Positions 9,508-19,234 of a DNA stretch of 39,614 nucleotides are shown one piece after another (the stretch's first letter is position 1; the number at the start of each line of letters is the position of its first letter). This stretch comes from Vitrella brassicaformis. Taxonomy: Eukaryota; Sar; Vitrellaceae. Location of the stretch: assembly GCA_001179505.1 (NCBI GenBank), contig CDMY01000603.1, positions 192,250 through 231,863 on the forward strand, read 5' to 3'. Made by a program: the position numbers and the translations under genes. The notes under the pieces were generated by a model. The model saw only the letters and a list, made by a program, of their open reading frames with translations, did not search any database and was not told the DNA's origin.

Positions 9508-11547
9508 TCAATCAAGAGCCCGCAGATATGCCATGCAATCCCTCTCCCGCCGTCTCGTCTCATCCCGCCTCTCTGCCGCCTCCCACGCACTCGAGACGCC
9601 CATCACCACCCACTCGGGCAAATCGGCACTGAAGTCATCCCGCTCTTCGTATTTCACCACAGTCAGAGCTCTGAGCTTTTCTTCGGCCCTCGACCGCCAC
9701 CACCCCCTGCCCCTCCCCCTCGTGGCCGCCAGCCGTTTCATGTCGCGGTGTGAGTGCGGGGCGGTGAGGGATGCGGGCGGGGGAAGGGGTATGCCGAGTG
9801 GCGGTACTGCACCAATGTCTCTCTGATGGGGGATGCATGGCCCACCCGTGTGGTCCATCTGCCGCCTCTCAGGGTCAGCGGTGAGGGCTGGCGACGATGA
9901 GGCCGCAGACAGCTGAGCGGTTTCCTTGGGCTCCTCTGCCGCTTCTTCCATCACATGGCGGGGGGGCATGCGGATGAAATCCTCCAGCGACATAATCGGA
10001 GCCTCACCCTCATCGGCCGATGATGCCGGCTGCGCCTCAATAGCCCTCCTCTCCTCGTCCGACGGCAACTCAACAGCAGCAGCAGCAGCAGCAGCGATAG
10101 ACTCCGACGGCTGAGCCACTTCTGACCCTCGACGGTCCTCTCCCTCAACCATAGGCACAGCAGATGGCAGGCCCGGTGCTGGTGCTGGCTCAGCGGTCTT
10201 ATCGGCAGCTTGCTGGTCCTCGGAGCTCTTCCCCTCAGCAGCAGCGGGTGGGTGCGACACGGCCGCATGAGCACCGCCCCCAGCAGATGGCGAGCCAGGC
10301 ACACGCGCAATGGGCGGCCGGACCTGCCGCAATGGCGGCAGAAAAGACAGCATTGTCTTGTCGTCAACAGACCTTGCCGATCGCGAGCCGAGCTCGTCGG
10401 CTTCATGTTCCTGCTGCTGCTGCTTGCGTGAGGGAGGCAGCACCGGCAGGGAGGGTGTTGGGCTGCCTGGCGCGTGTGGGTGTGGCGGCAGAACGAGAGG
10501 GGGCTGCTGCTGCTGCTGCTGCTGTGTCTGGGGCTGTGGTTGCGTTGAAGGGGAGGAAGGGAAGGACGGAAAAGGGATAACTGTGGTGGCGGTGATGGAG
10601 GTGGGGCAGCTGGGCGAGGCAGGCACCGACGCACCCCGCCCTGCAGCACCGGGCTGGGCACTGGCAGTGGCCATCCACGAGCCAAAGAACGATGACACCA
10701 CGGGGCTCTGAAAGACACAGACAGACAGACAGACAGACAGACAACACATTCTTGGCCATTCATTTGCCGCGTCCTGTGTCCTCACCACCAGTGTCTGCGG
10801 GGGGGTTGGTAGTGTCGGCATTGTCGGCAATGTCGGCAAGCTCAGCCGCCGGAATGCTGCAGCAGTGCGGGAGGGCGCCAGCAGCCAATCGGGTATCTCC
10901 CCAAGACCGATAGAGTGGATGAACTCGTTGGCGAAGTGACACGAGTTGCGGTCGACTGCGTCGTAGGAGTCGGCTCTCCAGTCGCTTGCCATCCGCCTGA
11001 GAATGAACTTTATCTCCTCCTCGCTGCGACGGGTGAACCCCTGACACCCAACACAGCACAGCACAACAACCGTGCCAGCCAGAGTGATGCTGCTTCACTT
11101 CACTTCACTCTGCCCTTTGCTCTCTCACCATTTCGATTCGCTGCCTGTGTGTGAAGCCCTGCTTTGGGCCGCCGGGATTCCAGCTCACAGCGATGCCTAC
11201 AGAGGGATATTGACGAAAGTGAGCAGACGATAAGCGGCGAGATGACAAGCGAGTCCTCCATCAGCATATGACTGGCTGACCTGAGTCGTTGATGCAGCCT
11301 GGGCGGCTCTCGCTGCTGAAGTCCAGTTCCTTCTTGTAGACCTCCACGCCGCAGTGGTACACGCCTGCATGGCATGCAGACAGCACACGGAGACCTCCAT
11401 GCACGCCTCTATAGAAGTGTCGAGGAAAACAGTGCTTTGGCAGTGGTTCGTTCTGTTACCCGTGCCGATTGCTCGCATGATCTGACCGATTGCAGGGTGT
11501 GCAGGGTCATACACGTGCACGTACACAGGACTCCCATGCTCATCCAT
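9508..11547 (-). CDS. PPPDE/DeSI-type thiol peptidase with long disordered C terminus
   Basis: Five minus-strand exons: 11547-11460, 11364-11281, 11196-11129, 11040-10786 and 10707-9508 (TGA), giving about 564 residues. The first 125 or so residues form a PPPDE (DeSI) peptidase domain: VYVHVYD strand, GTGVYHCGVEVY (catalytic-type His33), GFTHRQRIEMG, then SYDAVDRNSCHFANEF and IPDWLL. Family members remove SUMO or ubiquitin-like modifiers or cleave related isopeptide bonds. Oddly, the family motif N-C-N-H-F reads N-S-C-H-F here, so Ser113 occupies the usual nucleophile position and Cys114 follows it. The remaining 400 residues are Pro/Gln/Ser/Ala rich and end in a charged, probably helical segment (WEAAERRDETRRRERD). 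The start ATG is chosen because it begins the domain, though the frame stays open upstream. It is paired head-to-head with the RING-CBM20 gene. Confidence 0.78.
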
Positions 11548-11779
11548 TTCGCTCTTTCCCTCCCTCAAGCCAGAGAAGAGAAGCTCGCAGCTCCGTGAAA
11601 CAGCTCCCCCCCTTGAAACAGCTGGTGGAAGGTAGGTGGAAGAGGAAGAAGGTAGCTTGGGAAGGAGCGGCTGCGACTCACTCCTCATAATACACACAGG
11701 TGAGCTGGCGTCAGTGCACTGATGCATTTACCTGGAACCGTCCACGATGCTATGGATGTTTGTTTCAAGATCATAGAGA
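11548..11779. promoter_or_regulatory. Head-to-head promoter spacer with TGCGAGCT motif
   Basis: This is the 232 bp between the DeSI-like gene and the RING-CBM20-TLDc gene. It contains TGCGAGCT on the minus strand (AGCTCGCA at 11582-11589), 35 bp from the minus-strand start codon. Confidence 0.5.
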
Positions 11780-13662
11780 ATGGCATCGTCATTGTCCGTC
11801 ACCGTGTCCGAGTGCAGCCTCTGCAAGGAGGAGTATGAGCCGTCGGGCAGCAAAGGGCCTCGGGTGCTCAGATGCGGTGAGTGCTCTCCAGCAAACGCCA
11901 CACCACCTGTGCTGTGCTTTGCTGTGCTGTGTGTTGTCTGCTGCGTGTTTGGTCAGGCCATTCGTTCTGTGCTCAGGTAGTGAGTGACGCACACGCCGGG
12001 TGCCTAACCTGCCAGGCTGGGCTGCACGCATGGCTTGGATGTCATGTTTGCAATCAGTGCATCGTGGCGCTCATCAACCAACACCCTCATGGCCACCGCC
12101 AGGCCATCTGCCCCCTCTGCAAGTACGCTCACACACACAACACACACACACACACACACACAACACACATCTATCTAAAGCTGCTCTTTCTTGGGTGTGT
12201 GTGTGTGTGTGTGTTAGGGAGGTGACTGCGGAGGTGTGTGCGCGTGACAACTATTTGGCGCGCGAGTGTGTGGAGCAGCAGTGGCAGCTGCGGGCGGCCT
12301 TGGAGCCGGATGCTCCCATGCCCCCGACCAAGGTCGTGTTCCGCGTCCGCCTCCCGACCGACTACTTCTACAGCCGCCGCCTCGGCAGACGCTGGGTGGA
12401 GCGTGTGCGGCTCGTGGGCAACCTCCCGACACTAGGTAGGTAGGTATATCTCGTTAGTACTAACGCCGCCCGTTGGAATGAATGAGTCAATGAATGATGC
12501 CACCCACAGGTTCGTGGGATCCTATGAAGGGCCTGGAGCTGACCACAAGTGACGCCATGTGAGAGGAGCGTTGGCGGCGGTGGCTGTGTCACTCATAGTG
12601 TCTGTCTGTCTGTCTGTCGGTCGGTCGGTCGGTGTGTGCGTCAGGTATCCTGTGTGGCAGTCGCAGCCAATCAACGTGCCTCTTGGGGAGAAGGTGGAGT
12701 ACAAGTACGTGACGGTCGACACCTGGTGTCGGCAGCTTCGCATCAAGTGGGAGGACCGCAAAGCCAACAGAGAACTCATCCCTTGGGGTACGCGAAGCCA
12801 AGCCGCGCCGTGTCAGACAGACGCGACACAGTGTCTGGTGTGCATCCGTCCATCTGCACAGTTGAGGGCGGCAGTGTTGTTGGTAGCTTCGGCTACCGCG
12901 TGGTGCATGACGACCTGGGCAGCATGTGAGCCCCGACGGACACAACGCGGCTGCCTCATCTCACCATCCATGTGTGTGCCTGCGTCTGTCTGTCTGTCGC
13001 TCAGCCCCTCGGCACACGCCGCCTGCATCACCGACTGGCTGGGCGGCAGTGCACACCTCACTCTCCACTACTGGTACGGACGCACCACACACGTGGATGT
13101 GCCTTTCATCCACTGTGTGTGTGTGTGTGCGTGTGTGTGCGTGTGTGTGTGTGTGTGTATGTCAGCTCATCGCGTGACGGCAAGACGTACGACGATCTAC
13201 TCCGCCACGTGGGCAGCAAGCACCGGGTGGTGTTGGTCATCAGCCACGGCGCACACCTCTTCGGGTGCTACGTCCATGAAGGCCTCCAGCCGCCCCAGAA
13301 CTCCAGCAGCAAGCACAGCTACGCCAGTGTGGTGTGGTGGTTCTCCCTGGCCGGCGGCCACTTCGACACCCCCACCAAGGTGCTGGTCCAGGACACAAGA
13401 ACGGGCCATGATAATGATGCCGATGCTGAGCGCAGTGCCGTCAGTGTGTGTGTGGCTGGTGACAAGTGCGTCCGGTGCGGCGACGGGGCGTGCGTGTCTA
13501 TCGGATGGCTGTGTCTGGGGTGGGGGGGGCGCTGGCGGCACGTGTGAGGCCGACATCCGGCGCTGTTTTCAGTGCCCGCCGAAACGGTGCTGGGGCGACG
13601 CGGATGACTGGCGTGACGCCGTCTTCACGGCTGATGAAATTCAGGTTGTGGCGGTGCAGTAG
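11780..13662 (+). CDS. RING finger - CBM20 starch-binding - TLDc domain fusion protein
   Basis: Eight exons: 11780-11876, 11981-12122, 12218-12435, 12510-12558, 12645-12787, 12862-12925, 13005-13073 and 13166 onward, with every phase matching. A RING-like zinc-binding region comes first: C12-S-L-C15, then GCLTC, GCHVCNQC and CPLC near residue 79. A CBM20 domain (residues about 117-216) follows, with VVFRVRL, VGNLPTLGSWDP, YPVWQ, VEYKYVTV and WEDRKANREL, the hallmark Trp and NR positions of starch/glycogen binding. A TLDc domain follows: SSRDGKTYDDLL, VVLVISHGAHLFGCYVHEG, VVWWFSLAGG. The frame stops at 13547. The next frame (13548-13662) encodes CFQCPPK and FTADEIQVVAVQ, which fit the missing TLDc end. 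A G8 run (13522-13529) lies at the frame switch, so a one-base error or mutation is likely. The role is inferred: a ubiquitin ligase directed to starch granules. Confidence 0.8.
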
Positions 13663-14258
13663 AATGGCGGGCGGGGGCTGGGGAGGGGGGTATTGTACAT
13701 AGATCGCATCGACAGCGGAGGGAAAGTGCCATGGCACCACCTGACGAGAGTGTCGTTCTCCTCCATCTGGCTATTGTCATTCATTCATTGATCCATTCAT
13801 TCGTCCAGTGTGGGTGAGTGGATGTACTACAGTGGTTGGTGGGGGTGGGGGCGGCTTCTGTGTGAGTTGAGTGTGTGTGATTGTGTGAGTGTGTGTGATT
13901 GTGTGAGTTGTGTGTGTGTAAGGTGTCATGTGTGAGTTGCGTGTACATAAATAACACCATCTCAGAGATGACTGTCAGACTCCCAACGAATAAAAATCTC
14001 CCTTGCAATACAAATACGGCCACACTCACTGAACAGACAGTGGCCGGGCGGGAAAAATGACAGCAAGCTGCCCTCTCAAGCGGTCACCACACGTCTGTCT
14101 GTCTACTCAAACACCCTCACATATGCACAGCACGCAACTACACACACTTTCAGAAACACACACACACACACGAGACGCATCTATCCCTCTCCGTCTCTGT
14201 CTCTGCCACGCACTCTCAGACACCGCCACAGAACACAAAAACTCATTCATTCACTTAT
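13663..14258. other. Convergent intergenic region
   Basis: This lies between the ends of the RING-CBM20-TLDc gene and the FAD monooxygenase gene. It contains TG/CA microsatellites and short repeated TCATTCAT and TGTGTGAT units. No coding frame or RNA gene is evident. Confidence 0.5.
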
Positions 14259-17200
14259 TTATTCGTCGATCATCTCGACTTCTGTGACGGCCGGTGGTGC
14301 GACGGTGGGGTCGGGCGGGTAGCGGAAGAGCCAGTCACGGAACCTCTCCAGCTCTGCCAGGTGCTCGTCCAGACGAGCCTGCCCGCCCTTGACCAACTCG
14401 TTGCCCCGCTGGATCAAACCAGACTGAAGACAGACACACAACATAAACACAGAGGGGGAGAGCTGGTGCGGGTGAAGGGGCGGGTGGGGGCGAATGTACC
14501 TTGGCGCAGAATCTTTGCACGAGTGTGGCGCGGTGGACCCGCATCTCCTCGTACTCGCGGACAGCCGCCGGCAGGAGGGCGTTCATCTCTGTGAAGCACA
14601 TCGACATCGCAGCACATCAACTCAGCTAGCTCACCATCAACAGCACAGCACAGCAAGGAAAGCCGCCCGCCTCACTCACATAACATACACAAGAGAGAGC
14701 GTCCCAGTACCTGCCGACTGGACCTTGTCAGCTCCGATGTCAGCGATGATCTTGTCGATGGCCGCAGTGAGGCAGTGCACGTCCTGATTGGTCAGATCGA
14801 CACACCGACCAACACACACAACACGCCGTGTGTGTGTGTGTGTGTGCGACTCGGTCGCTTGGCTTGCCTCAAAGGTCTGGTTGGCGCCCTGGCCTGGATC
14901 AGGGTGGGGGGCGTGCGCAGCGTCACCCAGCAGCACCACACGACCCTACGCACACACACGCGCACACACATTGAAAGACAGGTGCAATGCAGACACATCA
15001 CACAGCAGACACAAGACACAAACAAGGGCATACAGACTTACGGAGGGTGTGCTCCACTGCTTGAGTGCCTTCCTCGCGTAGATGCCTCTCTGGTAGATGC
15101 GGCTGGCGGGGGTGGCCTTGACGCAAGCCACGATGTCGGCCACCTGACGCGGCACCTCCTCGCCCTTCTCGCCACCCCCTCCAGCTCCAGCAGCACCGCC
15201 ACCGCCACCGCCACCGCCCCCTCCACCACGTGTGAGGTAGGCGATGACCTCCTCCTTCAGCCCCGCCGCACCGATCTTGCCGCGGCCGTCGAAGTGCCAC
15301 GCCTCCACACGCACCTGCACATTGACACACACACAGACATACACACACAGACATACATTGTGGTGTGGTGGGGTGGGCTGGGCTGGGATGGGTAACAGAC
15401 CTGCCAGAAGGTTTGGCCGTGTCCGCATGGGCACATGATGCAGCTGAGCGGCGGGTCCTCGACGACCAGCTTGACCAGCTCGTGGGGGGCGTGCACCGGC
15501 TTGGTGGGGGAAACGATCGACTGCACACACGAAAATTTCGCCACGTGCGAGTGCGTGTGAGAGTGTGTGTGAGAGTGTGTGTGTCTGTGTCTGTGTCTGT
15601 GTGTTGGGGGAGGGGGAGGGGGGGAAGGTGCTCACGGATGTATCGACGATGGCGTTCCAGTTCTTCTGGCCTGTTGGATGCATTGCATTCGATGGCATGA
15701 CATGGCTGGGGAGAGAGATGCAAAGCAAAGCAGCGCATACGTACCGAAGAATATGGGTGAGTCTTCCTCTGGCGGCAGCCCCGTGATGCGCCTGCGCAGC
15801 GTCGAGAAGGCGCCGTCAGCCACCACCACCAAGTGGGCCCTGGTTGAGAGACAAGATACACACACGCAACTCACTCACCCTTGACACACAAAACACTGTT
15901 TGTGTACTTGCCTGACGGTGTAAGTGTCAGGCTGCCCCTGGAAGCGCACAGTGACCTCGGCGCCCTCCTCTGTGAAGTCCCGCCCGCCGTGTGAGCAGTG
16001 GATGGCCTCCTTCGGACACAGAGACGCCAGGTGGTTCTGATGCACCCACCGGCCCCAAACGAAGGACACACACATGATGCCAGGCCATGCTGCCCCATCC
16101 CATACCCACACACAGGCACAGGCATGGCACCTGAGCGTGTGTCCAGGGGATGATGACCGAGGCTGACTGGTACTGCTGCTCGAACAGGCCAAAGTCGCGA
16201 GAAGAGGCCGTCTCCTGAAGGAAGGCACAGACACACAACACGCACGAGCACAGAGAGGGAAACACAACCAACAGGCGTCTGTCTGTGTGCGTCGGTCGCT
16301 CCCTGTGTGTGTGTGTGTGTGTGTTAGACTCACTCACAGCCAGACAGACTGACTTACCGTGCCGTCGGCCTTGCGGAGCTTGTGGACGCAGACGGGCTTG
16401 GCGCACCCCGACTTCTTGAACATCTCCACCACTTGAGGAATGGCCCTCTCTAAGGCGCGCATGCCGTTGGGGTAGCAGTGGAACACACCCTGGCCACATA
16501 CACACACACACAGACAGAAACATACACAGACGCGCACAAAGGTGCAGGTGGCTCTGGTGTAGGTGGCTTGGGTCGATGGCTTGCTTACCTGCGACTGGTA
16601 TCTCAGGTCAGGCGCCCTCTCAAACACGTGTGCATCCAGCCCTCGAGACCTACACGCAACACACACAAAGACACCCATCCATCCCTCTCCCTCCCTCCCT
16701 CCCTCCGACAAGTAAGTAGTACTCTCTATTCACCTGAGGGCCGCCCCGAGAGCGAGCCCCCCCAGACCGCCCCCAATGATGGCCACCTGCACAAAGGCCG
16801 GTGCCTTCACGCCCTCGGGCACCATGACGTGCTGCGAGGGGGCGCTGTAGTAGTAGTCACTGGGGGCCGCGTCGGTCGATGGCGATGGGGCGGGGTGGTG
16901 TGGCTGTAGGTGTGCTGGTGTGGAGGGCTGGGTGGATAGGGGGAGGGAGTGGAGGTAGCTCAGCACCTCGCTCTCTGACTTCACTTCTGCGTACTTTGCC
17001 TGCACGCACACACACACACACACACACACACATGGATGGACACACATAAAGGACAAAACAGGTGTGGCTTGCCTGCAGATCGAAGAGGCTGGCGTCATGC
17101 ACCTCCTGCCGCCTATCCCCCACGGCCTCCCGCACCACCACCGGCACAAAGCCGTGCTGCAGGCAGTCGGTCGCCGTGGCGCGGATGCAGCCACTCGTCG

Positions 17201-17356
17201 ACACGCCACATATGATGAGCGTGTCCACACGGAGGGCACACAGCGAACTCGCCAGAGACGTCCCGAAGAAGGCGCTCGCGTAGTTCTTGACAATCACCAC
17301 CTGTGCACACACACACAGGTGGCAGAGAGGAAGATGCTCACTCACTCAACGATGTG

Positions 17357-17389
<33 letters not shown>

Positions 17390-17837
17390 TGCCTACCCAC
17401 CTCTGTGGGCAGTGGCTGCAGCGCCTGCGGGAACCGTCCCAGAGGGTTGCCCTTGACGAAGCACTTGAGAGCGGGCACCTTTCGGAAGAACAGTCCGCCA
17501 CTCACGCCCCTGTCGTCATACTCACTACAACGTACACACAAACGTACACAAAAGACAACCGCCATTCATTGCACTGCACTGCTTGCCTCTCTCTCTCCGG
17601 CCATGGCTTGGCTGCCTACACAGTGGTGTGGAAGACCGGCACGCCCGCCGCCCTGGCCTCCCTCAGCAGCCGCTGGCACGAGTCCAGGGCCCGCTCGGCG
17701 AGCGCCCCGGCGTACAGCGGCGATGAGGGCAGCAGGTACGCTTCCACAAAGTCGACGATGAGCAGCGCCGGACGGCTGCCCACAGGCAGATGCCCGTCGA
17801 ACGCGCCCTTGTAGTTGGCTGTCAGCTCGGTGGACAT
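14259..17837 (-). CDS. Fused isochorismatase-fold amidase and FAD-dependent monooxygenase
   Basis: Sixteen minus-strand exons join without a phase error into 721 residues: 17837-17620, 17524-17401, 17300-17073, 16999-16734, 16649-16589, 16489-16358, 16214-16131, 16036-15912, 15839-15745, 15670-15636, 15520-15401, 15314-15042, 14945-14868, 14783-14711, 14588-14500 and 14423-14259 (TAA). Residues 1-200 are a cysteine hydrolase of the isochorismatase superfamily with the Asp29 (LLIVDF), Lys119 ([12 protein letters not shown]) and Cys152 ([12 protein letters not shown]) triad. The closest remembered relatives are N-carbamoylsarcosine and maleamate amidohydrolases (NicF type). After a Pro/Ser linker comes a group A flavin monooxygenase: [15 protein letters not shown] (about 266-271), VADG near 421, and [19 protein letters not shown] near 594. 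It also has a Gly-rich insertion and a helical C terminus. The pairing recalls NicC/NicF of bacterial nicotinate catabolism, but the substrate is not shown. Three introns use GC donors (17072, 15911, 14867). No targeting leader is obvious. Confidence 0.88.
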
Positions 17838-17940
17838 CGTGATGGCGGGAATGTGGCAGATCTGCTGCAAGCTGAGCTCGCAGGCGAAGGGGTCAATCTC
17901 TTCTCTCAGATCTGCGTCGTCTGACTCATCGATCTTGAAG
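17838..17940. promoter_or_regulatory. 103-bp head-to-head promoter with TGCGAGCT and two AGATCT sites
   Basis: This is the whole spacer between the amidase-monooxygenase gene and the EF-G2 gene. It holds AGCTCGCA (TGCGAGCT on the minus strand) at 17875-17882, and AGATCT at 17858-17863 and 17908-17913. Each AGATCT is followed by GC. The ATG at 17837 is chosen for the minus gene because later ATGs upstream would overlap the opposite coding region. Confidence 0.5.
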
Positions 17941-18394
17941 ATGGCCGGTTGCTTTAGTCGCCTCAGGTGGTTCCCACAACATCTCTCACCATCGTCTTCC
18001 AGGGCCATCAAAGTCCCGCCACCACTGCATCGACATGCCAACAGGTTTCTCGCCACGGCAGCAGCAGCAGCACCATCAGCATCAGCAGTTGATTCATCAT
18101 CACTACCACCACAAGCAGCAGGACCACAGACACAGACAGCAGCATCAGCAGCCCCGCCCCCTCCACCTCCTCCTCAGAGCGACAGTGAGTTCCTTCCCCG
18201 GCTGCGCAACATCGGCATCTTTGCGCACATCGATGCGGGCAAGACGACCACCACCGAGAGCATCCTCTACAACGCCCAGGTCATCCACACCAGAGGGGCG
18301 GTGGACGAGGGCACCGCCGTCATGGACTTCATGGAACAGGTAACAGGCCACTCAGAGTGGCACTCACAACACGGCAACACGTCCCCCTCTCTCT

Positions 18395-18426
<32 letters not shown>

Positions 18427-18513
18427 CTGTATTGGATATACAGGAGCGTGCGCACGGCATCACGATTCAGTCGGCGGCCACGACGTTCATCTGGCAGGAC
18501 TGCAAGATCAACC

Positions 18514-18544
<31 letters not shown>

Positions 18545-19201
18545 GGCAGAGGTCGCCCGTGCTGTCCGTGTGCTCGACGGGGCGGTGGTGGTGCTCGACG
18601 GCCAGCGGGGGGTGGAGCCGCAGACGGAGAACGTCTGGCGACAGGCCAGCGAGGCCATGCTGCCGAGGGTGCTCTTTGTCAATAAGATGGACAAACCCGA
18701 CGCCAACCTGGTTTGTCGAGGGGGTGGGGGGCTTGATGCCTGTGGTTGTAGTTGTGATTGAGATGTCACGGTGGCGGTGTGTTCGTGTGTTCGGTCAGGA
18801 GTACAGCGTGTCGAGTGTGTCGAGCCGGTTTGGGTGCAGGCCTGTGGTGCTGGTGGCGTCGGTGCCATTCGACAGTGGCCCTGTCGATGCGCTCGTCGAC
18901 CTGTTCGACTTTCAGGTAGCCAGCCACCCACACACAGGACAGGACCTTCCTTCTCTGTGGTGTGATGTATGTCTGTCTGTCTGTCTGTCTGTCACACAGG
19001 CGTACCGTTATGAGGCCACAGGGGTGCTGAATCGCACCAGGAGGGCGGACACACCATTGCCCAAGCAGTGGGACACCTCACAGCAGATTCCAGACGCACT
19101 GGCGCCATTCAAGATCACACAAATAGCGCTGCAGGTGAGATGAGAGAGTGGGCGAGAGGGAGAGACACTGAGCGGGGGCTCATATCCTCACCTGTGTGTG
19201 T

Positions 19202-19234
<33 letters not shown>

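Noticed and set aside
9951-10763. Long alternative frames on both strands across the C-terminal region of the DeSI-type gene
   Set aside because: They arise from GC-rich, repetitive codons (CAG/GCC runs), have no splice-supported continuation and no domain.
14998-15861. Long open frame of 287 codons on the minus strand within the FAD monooxygenase gene
   Set aside because: It crosses several introns of the correct model, translates microsatellites (THTHTH) and shifts away from the conserved flavoprotein motifs.
17815-17940. Earlier ATG at 17815 for the EF-G2 gene
   Set aside because: It would read through the opposite-strand amidase start region and give a non-presequence-like leader. ATG 17941 starts a typical mitochondrial leader.
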